From Glaciecola sp964621345 (GTDB lineage: Bacteria; Pseudomonadota; Gammaproteobacteria; Enterobacterales; Alteromonadaceae): 47,072 nucleotides of DNA. Location: positions 1-47,072 of the forward strand of contig CAZUON010000023.1 of assembly GCA_964621345.1 (NCBI GenBank), in the 5' to 3' direction. The position numbers and the translations under genes are program-made. Of this stretch, positions 1 to 7,965 are shown piece by piece; within the stretch, counting starts at the first letter, position 1; the number at the start of each line of letters is the position of its first letter. The notes beneath the pieces are model-generated. The model was given only the letters and a program-made list of their open reading frames with translations, was not told the DNA's origin and ran no database searches.

Positions 1-65
1 TAACTGGGCAGGTCGCGAATTATACAGAGTTTGCTGAAAAAACGAAGTGTTTTATGCACTTAATT

Positions 66-449
66 TCAAATTGAGGACTTTGCCTCTTCCCATAAGGCCT
101 CTAATTGATCAATAGACACCTCCTGCATGTTCATTTCTCTTTCTGCCACGAGTGACTTAACAATCTCGAACCGATGAGAGAACTTATCTGTTGCTTGCAT
201 TAGTGCATCGGAGGGTGGGATCTCTAAATGACGGCATAAATTGACAACCGCAAACAATAAATCCCCTAACTCATCTTGTTGAGCAGCTCTATCGTTAAGG
301 GTAAACGCCTCTTTGACCTCATCAAGCTCTTCAAGGACCTTGTCAAAGACTGGCATTGCCTCAGGCCAATCAAACCCTAAATGTTTCGCCTCAACTTGCA
401 CTTGCATAGCTTCACCTAAACAATCTAGTCGCCGGTCATCCTTCTTCAT
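66..449 (-). CDS. mazG: Single-domain MazG-like nucleotide pyrophosphohydrolase (C-terminal half only)
   Basis: This 127-residue protein matches the C-terminal half of E. coli MazG as I recall it: a GFDW segment near residue 25, an EELDEV metal-binding segment and a DELGDLLFAVVNL helix. MazG proteins hydrolyse nucleoside triphosphates to monophosphates and pyrophosphate, and in E. coli MazG acts in the relA neighbourhood to lower ppGpp. Full MazG has two tandem domains in about 263 residues. Here the N-terminal domain is absent, and only 62 bp separate the start from relA, so there is no room for it. A good ribosome-binding site (GAGGAAT) precedes the ATG, so the short form looks like a real gene and not a remnant. 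It lies directly downstream of relA on the same strand and is probably cotranscribed. The family call is secure; activity of the lone domain is inferred. Confidence 0.88.
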   Translation of the reverse strand: MKKDDRRLDCLGEAMQVQVEAKHLGFDWPEAMPVFDKVLEELDEVKEAFTLNDRAAQQDELGDLLFAVVNLCRHLEIPPSDALMQATDKFSHRFEIVKSLVAEREMNMQEVSIDQLEALWEEAKSSI

Positions 450-511
450 CGTTATTCCTCAACAGTCTTGTCACATGCGCGTAAATTGAAGCATTTATAT
501 AAGGTAAATTT

Positions 512-2650
512 TTAATGCCTTGATATATCAAGCACACCATCGATTACACGCAAGCGAGCAATGAGCTTATTGAGTAACGACGCGTTGGGTACTTCAACGG
601 TTAGTTTAATAAGAGCAGTATTATTACTCGTATTGGAAAAACTATTGACGCCCAACAAGGCGATTTTTTCATTCGAGAGCTCGGTTGTCATATCACGCAG
701 AATGCCATCGCGATCAACGGTGAGGACATCTAAGGTGCTACTGAAAGCCCCTCGGTTATCTTCAGCCCAGCTCACTTCAATTTCACGCTCAGGGTGCATT
801 TTTAATAAATTGTCGAGTTGCGGACAATTTTCTTTATGTACACTGACCCCTTTACCTAGGGTGATGTAGCCGACTATGTCGTCTCCTGCCACGGGCTGAC
901 AGCATTTAGCTAACACACTCAGTAAATTCCCCACCCCTTCGGCAATGATCGGTTGGGTAGATTTACGCGAGCGTTTGCTTATTCTTGCGCTTACAGGCGC
1001 TTCTTCAGGTGGTGCATATTTTTGCTGCAATGCATTCACTAAGTTCATTACACGAACATCGCCGGTACCAATTGCAGCGTATAAATCCTCTACCGTTTTT
1101 ACATTATACTTTTCACAAAACTCAGCCGCATGCTTAAGCGCAATATTCACTTTGTTAAGTTCACGCTCGAGCAGTTCTTTGCCTGCATCAATGTTTTTGC
1201 TTCTATCCTGCTTTTTAAAGTAAGAATGAACGGTCGCTCGCGCCCGTGCGGTGTGCACGTAGCCTAAACCCGGGTGCATCCAATCTCGGGATGGCGTCGC
1301 ATTTTTACTTGTGAGTATATTAATAGTATCGCCGGTTTTAAGCTTGTAACTAAAAGGCACGATACGGTCGTCAATTTTTGCGCCTGTGCATCGATGTCCA
1401 ACATTGCTATGAATATAATAGGCAAAATCCAGCGGAGTTGCGCCTTGCGGCAAGTCAATCACATCGCCTTTTGGTGTAAACACATAGACTCTATCTTCAA
1501 ACACTTGGCTTCGAAACTCTTCTACTAAGTTGCCAGATTCAGCCATTTCTTCTTGCCACTGCAAGATTTTACGTAGCCAATTGACGCGTTCATCGGCACT
1601 ATCTTGTTTGCTATTACTTCCCTCTTTGTACTTCCAATGGGCCGCTACGCCAAGCTCAGCATCTTGATGCATCTGCTGCGTGCGAATTTGTATCTCAATT
1701 GATTTACCCTCAGGCCCCACCACCACAGTATGAATGCTCTGATAACCATTTTGTTTTGGAGTTGCAATATAGTCATCAAACTCTTTCGGGATATGCCTAA
1801 ACTGTGAATGTACAGTACCTAATGCGGCGTAACAGTCTTGCAAACGTTCGGCAATAATACGCAATGCTCTAATGTCAAAAAGCTGTTCAAAATCGAGCTG
1901 CTTTTTCTGCATTTTTTTGTAAATGCTATAAATATGTTTGGGCCTACCAATCACCTGGGCTTTAATATTTTCAGCATCCAGGCTTTGTTGTAAGTGCTCC
2001 ACAAAGTCACTGATGTAGCGTTCGCGATCACTACGCTTTTCTTTGAGCATGCTAGCAATACGCTTGTAAGTTTGTGGGTGCAAATACCGAAAGGACAAGT
2101 CCTCAAGCTCCCACTTTAACTGCCCTATACCTAAGCGGTTAGCTAATGGCGCATAAATCGTTGCACACTCTCGAGCGACAATTACGCGAGTCTCTTCATC
2201 TTTGTCTTTGACCTGATGCAAGGCACAAATGCGTTCAGCCATTTTTATGACCACCGCTCGCACATCTTCCACCATGGTTAGCAGCATATTACGCAAATTT
2301 TCTATTTGCCCGGCGTCAGAGGGGCTTCGCGATTGCAGAGTTTTAATGGCATCCATTTTACGCACGCCAGCGACTAACTCAGCAATCGATGCACCAAATT
2401 TTTCTTCAATTTGTGGCTGCGTGAGAGAGTGAATTTCGCAAAACGGGTAGACCAAAGCCGCCTGCAGAGTTTCATCATCCATGTGTAATTCATGAAGAAT
2501 CTCAACCATTTCTTGGCCCACTAATAAAATGTCGGGTTGGTCTGAAATACTTTTAAGCTTTGATTTAGTGCTATCAGCCACAGGCAAGGCGCTAAGCCAT
2601 TGCTCAAATGCGGGCCGAGTAGACTGATGCACGCTGCGGATAGAGACCAT
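512..2650 (-). CDS. relA: GTP pyrophosphokinase RelA, (p)ppGpp synthetase I
   Basis: RelA makes (p)ppGpp from ATP and GTP or GDP on ribosomes stalled with uncharged tRNA, triggering the stringent response. The 712-residue protein is slightly shorter than E. coli RelA (744). The N-terminal HD-like domain reads YPFCEIHS near residue 70, without the HD hydrolase motif, as in monofunctional RelA. The synthetase domain carries EFDD at residues 290-293, typical of Mg-dependent RelA rather than SpoT. A TGS domain follows at about 390-455, a zinc-finger/RIS segment with CCQPVAGDD near 582, and a C-terminal ACT domain. The ATG is preceded by GAGGGAAG. It lies 97 bp downstream of rlmD and upstream of the mazG-like gene, an arrangement resembling E. 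coli rlmD-relA-mazEF-mazG, but mazEF is absent. Confidence 0.97.
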   Translation of the reverse strand: MVSIRSVHQSTRPAFEQWLSALPVADSTKSKLKSISDQPDILLVGQEMVEILHELHMDDETLQAALVYPFCEIHSLTQPQIEEKFGASIAELVAGVRKMDAIKTLQSRSPSDAGQIENLRNMLLTMVEDVRAVVIKMAERICALHQVKDKDEETRVIVARECATIYAPLANRLGIGQLKWELEDLSFRYLHPQTYKRIASMLKEKRSDRERYISDFVEHLQQSLDAENIKAQVIGRPKHIYSIYKKMQKKQLDFEQLFDIRALRIIAERLQDCYAALGTVHSQFRHIPKEFDDYIATPKQNGYQSIHTVVVGPEGKSIEIQIRTQQMHQDAELGVAAHWKYKEGSNSKQDSADERVNWLRKILQWQEEMAESGNLVEEFRSQVFEDRVYVFTPKGDVIDLPQGATPLDFAYYIHSNVGHRCTGAKIDDRIVPFSYKLKTGDTINILTSKNATPSRDWMHPGLGYVHTARARATVHSYFKKQDRSKNIDAGKELLERELNKVNIALKHAAEFCEKYNVKTVEDLYAAIGTGDVRVMNLVNALQQKYAPPEEAPVSARISKRSRKSTQPIIAEGVGNLLSVLAKCCQPVAGDDIVGYITLGKGVSVHKENCPQLDNLLKMHPEREIEVSWAEDNRGAFSSTLDVLTVDRDGILRDMTTELSNEKIALLGVNSFSNTSNNTALIKLTVEVPNASLLNKLIARLRVIDGVLDISRH

Positions 2651-2747
2651 TTCACTTCCCTCTAGTGAATTACTTAATTAGGTTTGCTTGTCGCACTTAC
2701 CAACACCCAGCACTGACAGGACTGATGTTTTATTTGATTCTTTTTAA

Positions 2748-4127
2748 CTATATACGCTCTAACAGCGCCATGCTTTCAATATGCTGAGTAAATGGAAACA
2801 TATCGATAGAGCTAATCGCTTTTATAGTAAAGTCTGTGCTTAATATTTTTAAATCTCTCACCAAAGTATTGGGATTGCAAGACACATACACAATCCGCTG
2901 AGGTTTTTGTCGTATCAAGTGTTCACACAGGGCTGCGGCGCCGTCTCTAGCGGGATCTAATAATACTAAATCTGATGACAAGATATTAAGGCTTGCAAGT
3001 GCTTGCTGGCTCGATAAATCCATGGTTTCAAAGCGAGTACTAAGCACGCTCTTAATGTTTGCCTTAGCATTAAGGTTTGCTTGCGCAACCATACTATCGA
3101 CGACTTCATAGCCCACAACTTTCGCACAATGTGGCGCTAGAGCAATCGAAAAATTCCCTAAACCACAAAAGAAATCATGCACAATTGAGTCAGGCTTTGG
3201 CGCAAGCCAAGAAATTGCCTGCTCAATCATTTTACGATTAACCGCACCATTGACCTGAATAAAATGCTGTGGCCCAATATTTAAGGCTAGACCTGGGATA
3301 TCTTCTATAGACAAGCGCGCATGTGCTTCACCGCTATCAAACAATAAACGCTCTTTAAACTGACAAATTACTCTTACCCTTGCGTCAACGGAAATATGTT
3401 CAAATGCGCCAAATGTTTCGCTGTTCAATGCTTTAGCAAAATGAATCATCAACACCACGCCATCGTTAGTCAGCACACATTCAAAGTGCCCAATTTTTTG
3501 CACACACCATAGAGATTTCAGCGCAGGAAGTAAGACCTCTACTTTCTGTGCTAAACGTTTGTGCAAAATCGGGCATGTCTTTATATCAACAACCTTGTTC
3601 GACTGCGCTTGTCGATAACCAATTTTGACCTTATCTTTTTGTCGAGCATCTAGGGCAAAACGTACCTTGCGCCGATAACCAATATCCTTTTGCTCAGCTG
3701 AATAATCAATATCTGAGACTATGGGCGGCTGCCATACTTCATCATCGAGCGTTAGCAGAGACGAAAAGTAGCGTTTTAAGGCATCGCCTTTGTATTCGAG
3801 TCCGTCTTGTGCGCTTAGATGCTGCAAGTTACAACCGCCGCATTCCTCAAACACCTCACACTTTGCTTTAATGCGTTTGTCGCTTGGGGTAATTATTTTT
3901 GTGGCTTTAGCGCGCTGTACATTTTTTGAATCTGAACTTACACGAGCACTGAGGGTTTCACCTGGTAACGCTCCCTCTATCACGATAATGGGTTTACTCT
4001 TCAAAGCCACACCGTTACCGTGATGGTCAAGGGTATCAATATAAATAGAAGGAATAGATGCCATGCCCGCATTTTGCTTTTTACGCCTTGCAGAGCCTGA
4101 ACTTGGCGCTTTATAAAACTGCACCAT
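2748..4127 (-). CDS. rlmD: 23S rRNA (uracil-1939-C5)-methyltransferase RlmD
   Basis: RlmD (RumA) uses SAM to methylate C5 of U1939 in 23S rRNA. The 459-residue protein has an N-terminal TRAM-like RNA-binding domain, then a [4Fe-4S] cysteine cluster (CEVFEECGGCNLQHL near residues 87-100, with a further Cys in TCPIL). The C-terminal Rossmann methyltransferase domain has DFFCGLGNFS as the SAM-binding motif, LLDPARDG, and the catalytic-cysteine motif SCNPNTL near residue 416. All expected elements are present. The ATG lies 2 bp after the acpS stop codon, so it is the last member of the tight pdxJ-acpS-rlmD run and is probably translationally coupled. relA follows after 97 bp. Confidence 0.96.
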   Translation of the reverse strand: MVQFYKAPSSGSARRKKQNAGMASIPSIYIDTLDHHGNGVALKSKPIIVIEGALPGETLSARVSSDSKNVQRAKATKIITPSDKRIKAKCEVFEECGGCNLQHLSAQDGLEYKGDALKRYFSSLLTLDDEVWQPPIVSDIDYSAEQKDIGYRRKVRFALDARQKDKVKIGYRQAQSNKVVDIKTCPILHKRLAQKVEVLLPALKSLWCVQKIGHFECVLTNDGVVLMIHFAKALNSETFGAFEHISVDARVRVICQFKERLLFDSGEAHARLSIEDIPGLALNIGPQHFIQVNGAVNRKMIEQAISWLAPKPDSIVHDFFCGLGNFSIALAPHCAKVVGYEVVDSMVAQANLNAKANIKSVLSTRFETMDLSSQQALASLNILSSDLVLLDPARDGAAALCEHLIRQKPQRIVYVSCNPNTLVRDLKILSTDFTIKAISSIDMFPFTQHIESMALLERI

Positions 4128-4129
4128 AA

Positions 4130-4537
4130 TTAAAGCTGCCCATCTTGAATCATTAAGGCATCGCTTGCCTCAATCACAACAAAGGCAGTGGCGTAGTTTT
4201 TTTCATCGGCGATGCTAATGTGAATGCTACTAACGCTTTTCTCATCACACCATTTTTTAAACTCACCCAAAGGCTTTATCACAGGCTTGCCTAGAGCATC
4301 GTGTATCACCTCAATATGTTGCCAACTAAAACCATTGCCAATCCCGCTACCAATAGCTTTTACTGTTGCCTCTTTGCTGGCGAACTTTTTTGCCAAATAA
4401 GCAGCCCGGTTGCCGGCACCAATAAACTCTTGCCACTCAAAGGGCGTTAGTACGCGCTTCGCTAGTGCATCTGACTTTGCTACGGCTTTTTCGATGCGCG
4501 CAATCTCTACAATATCGGTGCCAATGCCAATGATCAT
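4130..4537 (-). CDS. acpS: Holo-[acyl-carrier-protein] synthase AcpS
   Basis: AcpS transfers the 4'-phosphopantetheine arm from CoA to the serine of apo-ACP, activating ACP for fatty acid synthesis. The 135-residue length is normal. The N-terminal GIGTDIVEIARIE motif carries the Mg-binding Asp, and FASKEATVKAIGSGI contains the conserved Glu and Lys of the active site. Only 3 bp separate it from the upstream pdxJ stop, and 2 bp separate its stop from rlmD. The recO-pdxJ-acpS order is widely conserved in gammaproteobacteria. Confidence 0.96.
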   Translation of the reverse strand: MIIGIGTDIVEIARIEKAVAKSDALAKRVLTPFEWQEFIGAGNRAAYLAKKFASKEATVKAIGSGIGNGFSWQHIEVIHDALGKPVIKPLGEFKKWCDEKSVSSIHISIADEKNYATAFVVIEASDALMIQDGQL

Positions 4538-4540
4538 ATT

Positions 4541-5290
4541 TTAGTCACGCATACTCGATTGCATTCTGCCTTCTTGCATCAGCATACGCATATCGCGCAC
4601 TGCTTTATCAAGCCCATCAAAAGCTGCGCGCGCAATTATGGCGTGACCAATGTTTAATTCAATTAAATGTGGGATAGCCGCAATAGGTTTGACGTTATGA
4701 TAATGCAAGCCATGTCCAGCGTTTACTTTTAAGCCCAGACGATTGGCGTACTCGATACCGCTAATGAGCTTTCTTAACTCCACCTCTGCGTTATGTTCAT
4801 TATTCGCTTCTGCGTATTGGCCCGTATGAATTTCAATGTAGGGCGCACCCGCATCTACCGCGGCTTCAATTTGCTGTTCATCAGCATCGATAAATAAAGA
4901 CGCTTGAGTATTGTGCGCAGCTAATTGCTGGCAGGCATCTTTGATTTTGCTTAAATTACCGGCAACATCTAAGCCACCTTCGGTGGTGAGTTCTTCTCGC
5001 TTTTCTGGCACTAAACAACAAAATTCGGGTAGCACTTTTGCTGCGATGGCTAGCATTTCGTCAGTCACGGCCATCTCGAGGTTTAGGCGAGTATTGATGG
5101 TTTCTTTTAACAAATATACGTCTTGGTCTTTGATGTGCCGTCGGTCTTCACGCAGATGCACAGTAATGCCATCCGCACCTGCACGTTCTGCCATATCGGC
5201 AGCATGCACAGGAGAGGGGTATTGCGTGCCTCTTGCATTTCGCAAGGTCGCGATGTGATCAATATTGACGCCTAATAAAATGTCTTGCAT
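4541..5290 (-). CDS. pdxJ: Pyridoxine 5'-phosphate synthase PdxJ
   Basis: PdxJ condenses 1-deoxy-D-xylulose 5-phosphate with 3-amino-2-oxopropyl phosphate to form pyridoxine 5'-phosphate, the last ring-closing step of DXP-dependent vitamin B6 synthesis. The 249-residue TIM-barrel protein starts with GVNIDHIATLRNARGT, the family signature, and retains HLREDRRHI and NAGHGLHYHN. PdxA, which makes the second substrate, is encoded at 23229-24215, so two steps of the pathway are in this window. It lies 101 bp after recO and directly before acpS. The start region has only a weak ribosome-binding site. Confidence 0.96.
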   Translation of the reverse strand: MQDILLGVNIDHIATLRNARGTQYPSPVHAADMAERAGADGITVHLREDRRHIKDQDVYLLKETINTRLNLEMAVTDEMLAIAAKVLPEFCCLVPEKREELTTEGGLDVAGNLSKIKDACQQLAAHNTQASLFIDADEQQIEAAVDAGAPYIEIHTGQYAEANNEHNAEVELRKLISGIEYANRLGLKVNAGHGLHYHNVKPIAAIPHLIELNIGHAIIARAAFDGLDKAVRDMRMLMQEGRMQSSMRD

Positions 5291-5391
5291 CGATTTTATG
5301 CTCTGCTTAGTAATGATAAGAAAGGTTGTAAATAAGGCCTAGCAAACAAGGTCTAAGTACTATGATACCAAATGGCACAGCAAAACGATTG

Positions 5392-6129
5392 CTATCGCGC
5401 AATAAAAAGTTCTCTTGATTTAAGTGGCTTGTCACCAATAATTGGCAAAAGGGCTTGACGACAAATGTATTTGGCGGCTTTCCGTGCCGAATGTTGATAG
5501 TTCTTCGCCGAAATTGATAACAAGTCACGTCCTTGTATGGCCTTGTCCTGCTGGGGTGAACACTGGATAAAACCTTCCTCAGGAATAAATGAGTAAAACA
5601 AGTCTGCGGTAATAGGTTCACCGGAGTCAGCGCTGTTCTCAAAGTCAGGTAAGTAGCCTAGCTCTTGCAGTAGCATCAGTTCAAAGTTTCTCAGGATGCT
5701 TTCTATGTCTGCTACTGCCGCATCAACGCTTGTGGGGGTGTCACTCACGACAGAAAAAGCATGCAAAGACTTTAGCGCATGCTGATATTGCTCAAAGAGC
5801 AAACTCATGGGCTCTGTTTCAGGAATGGCTCTAACCAATAATTCATTTAAATAAAAGGCGCTGTATAAACTAGTACCGCGCAGTTGCCATGGATTTTGTA
5901 AAGCCTCTGCAATGCCTAAATTTTTTAACTGGCTGCGACCACTTAACTCAAATGAGAGCAATTGTAGGGGTTGGATAAGGCTTTTGCGATCAGACTTACT
6001 TGTGCCGCGTGCGCCTTTCACCACCGCGCTTATACGGCCATATTGGCGGGTAAAAAAATCCACAATCAAACTGGTTTCACGATAGGGCCGGCGATGAATG
6101 ACATAGCCTGTTGCCTGAATCTTACTCAT
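5392..6129 (-). CDS. recO: DNA repair protein RecO
   Basis: RecO works with RecR and RecF to load RecA on SSB-coated single-stranded DNA at gaps, and anneals complementary strands. The 245-residue length matches E. coli RecO (242). The N-terminal OB-fold begins with ATGYVIHRRPYRETSLIVD, the usual family opening, and is followed by a helical C-terminal domain. I see no CxxC zinc knuckle, consistent with the gammaproteobacterial form. Its ATG overlaps the last 8 nt of recJ, indicating translational coupling of two recombination genes. In many relatives recO follows era; here recJ occupies that position. Confidence 0.94.
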   Translation of the reverse strand: MSKIQATGYVIHRRPYRETSLIVDFFTRQYGRISAVVKGARGTSKSDRKSLIQPLQLLSFELSGRSQLKNLGIAEALQNPWQLRGTSLYSAFYLNELLVRAIPETEPMSLLFEQYQHALKSLHAFSVVSDTPTSVDAAVADIESILRNFELMLLQELGYLPDFENSADSGEPITADLFYSFIPEEGFIQCSPQQDKAIQGRDLLSISAKNYQHSARKAAKYICRQALLPIIGDKPLKSRELFIAR

Positions 6130-7858
6130 CGGCTAGCGCATCAATACAAGACACTAGCAGCTGCACACTAACCTGCCCTCTGAACTCATTTATATCGAGT
6201 CGGTAAGCGAGGTGCACACGCGACACGTCATATTGCGGCCAAATGTTGGTATCTATATTAAATGCGATGGCGTCGAAGACTTGCTCCCCTTTTTGTACTA
6301 CCATTTTTAAATGTTTTTCACCAACAATACGTTGATTCACTAATGTGAATTGGTCATCAAATAAAGGTTCTTCAAATTGCTGCCCCCACGGTATCGACAT
6401 TTTAAGTAGCTCGGCCGTTTCAAGTCCCATATCCTGATTATCTAAAGAACCATCTGATAACAAAGTATGTGCCGTTGGTAAATGCTTACTCGCTTTGGCA
6501 ACCGCCGTTACAAATGCTTGAGTAAAGGCCTCAAGCTTGTCGGTAGCAAGCGATAAACCAGCTGCCATTGCATGACCGCCAAACTTCTTTATCAGTTTAG
6601 GGTTTTGAGTATGGATACTCTCAAGCACATCCCGAATATGCACACCAGGAATCGACCGTGCTGAACCTTTAATGTGTTTGTCATCTTCTTGCGCAAACGC
6701 AATGGTAGGTTTGTAGTGTTTTTCTTTGATTCGCCCGGCCAAAATTCCCACCACTCCTTGATGATAGTCCTCATCAAAGAGCACAATCCCCGCCGGCATA
6801 GTTTGTTCGTTTTGCTCAAGCTTGTCGAGTGCCTGCTGCGCCGCTTTTTGCATATCTTGTTCAATGGTTCTGCGCTCTCTGTTGAGCGCATCTAACTGAG
6901 TTGCAATCTTATACGCGCTTTCAAAATCTTCGGTAAGTAAGCAATGAATACCCACCGACATATCTTGTAGTCGCCCTGCGGCATTCAGCCTTGGTCCCAA
7001 TACAAAGCCTAAATCAGAAGATGCGAGCTTAGCCGCTTTACGTCCGCCAATATCAAGCAAAGCTAAAATCCCGGGTCGTGTTTTTTTAGCACGTATTCGA
7101 GCAATGCCCTGATGCACTAAAATTCGATTATTATGGTCCAGGGGCACAACATCGGCAACGGTGCCTAAGGCCACAATATCTAAATAGGTCGCTAAATTGG
7201 GCGGCGTGATGTTACGTTGTTCAAAATACCCTTTCTCGCTAAGGCGGGCTTTAACTGCCGACATTACATAAAAAGCCACCCCCACTCCGGCAAGGTTTTT
7301 GGAAGGAAATTCACAACCTGCTTGATTCGGGTTAACAATTGCAGCGGCCTGAGGGAGTTCGGTACCGGCCAGGTGATGGTCGGTTACCACAACTTGTATA
7401 TTTAAGTTATTCGCAAGCTCGACCCCTTCAATACTCGATATACCATTGTCCACTGTGATAATCAGTTCGGCGCCTTGCTGTTTTGCCATCTCAACAACCG
7501 GCGGCGTTAAACCATAACCAAAATCAAAACGATTGGGGACAATAAATTGAGTATTATTCGCTGCGTGCTCCGGCGCAAAATCGCGTAAACACAGCAAACA
7601 AAGTGCGGTGCTTGTTGCGCCGTCTGCATCAAAATCCCCCACAATGCAGATGTTACGCCCTTGCTCAATTGCCTCGCTGATAACTTCAGCCGCCTGCGCA
7701 ATCCCTTTTAATGAACGATAATGCAAAAGTTGAGATGCTTTGGTACTAACCTCAGTTACATTCTTTACGCCACGGTGGCGCAAAACTTTATCCAAAATAG
7801 GTGGCAAAGTATTGTCTATAGGGTCTTTGGCAATCGCCGTACGGTGTTTAATTAGCAC
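6122..7858 (-). CDS. recJ: Single-stranded-DNA-specific exonuclease RecJ
   Basis: RecJ is the 5'-to-3' single-strand exonuclease of RecF-pathway recombination and mismatch repair. The 578-residue protein equals E. coli RecJ in length (577). The DHH-family metal site is visible: GDFDADGATS with D77 and D79, VDNG near residue 137, and TDHH with D160-H161-H162. A DHHA1-type nucleic-acid-binding segment with FGGHAMAAGLSL follows. The start is a GTG: an in-frame TGA four codons upstream rules out a longer protein, and no strong ribosome-binding site is visible. It overlaps recO by 8 nt. In E. coli recJ directly follows dsbC; here dsbC is almost 9 kb away across the sortase region. Confidence 0.95.
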   Translation of the reverse strand: MLIKHRTAIAKDPIDNTLPPILDKVLRHRGVKNVTEVSTKASQLLHYRSLKGIAQAAEVISEAIEQGRNICIVGDFDADGATSTALCLLCLRDFAPEHAANNTQFIVPNRFDFGYGLTPPVVEMAKQQGAELIITVDNGISSIEGVELANNLNIQVVVTDHHLAGTELPQAAAIVNPNQAGCEFPSKNLAGVGVAFYVMSAVKARLSEKGYFEQRNITPPNLATYLDIVALGTVADVVPLDHNNRILVHQGIARIRAKKTRPGILALLDIGGRKAAKLASSDLGFVLGPRLNAAGRLQDMSVGIHCLLTEDFESAYKIATQLDALNRERRTIEQDMQKAAQQALDKLEQNEQTMPAGIVLFDEDYHQGVVGILAGRIKEKHYKPTIAFAQEDDKHIKGSARSIPGVHIRDVLESIHTQNPKLIKKFGGHAMAAGLSLATDKLEAFTQAFVTAVAKASKHLPTAHTLLSDGSLDNQDMGLETAELLKMSIPWGQQFEEPLFDDQFTLVNQRIVGEKHLKMVVQKGEQVFDAIAFNIDTNIWPQYDVSRVHLAYRLDINEFRGQVSVQLLVSCIDALADE

Positions 7859-7882
7859 AGGGTAGTTTCATCTTTTACGTTA

Positions 7883-7914
7883 AATACGCCCATCAATGGC
7901 ATAATGGGCGTATT
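7883..7914 (-). terminator. Hairpin between glutamate-synthase-like gene and recJ
   Basis: An 11-bp perfect stem (AATACGCCCAT with ATGGGCGTATT) encloses a 10-nt loop. It lies after the stop of the 7966-9639 gene and before recJ. The downstream U-tract on the minus strand is short (TTTA), so termination efficiency is uncertain. It plausibly separates the two transcription units. Confidence 0.5.
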
Positions 7915-7965
7915 GAAGTTTCATGGATTGAGCAGTTACTGACTCACACTCATTGAATCAAGATA

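Noticed and set aside
1..65. Possible feature at the left edge
   Set aside because: No hairpin, promoter or coding signal could be supported in these 65 bases.
5307..5642. 111-residue minus-strand frame overlapping recO
   Set aside because: It is an alternative frame of the recO 3' end, with no recognisable domain and unlikely composition.
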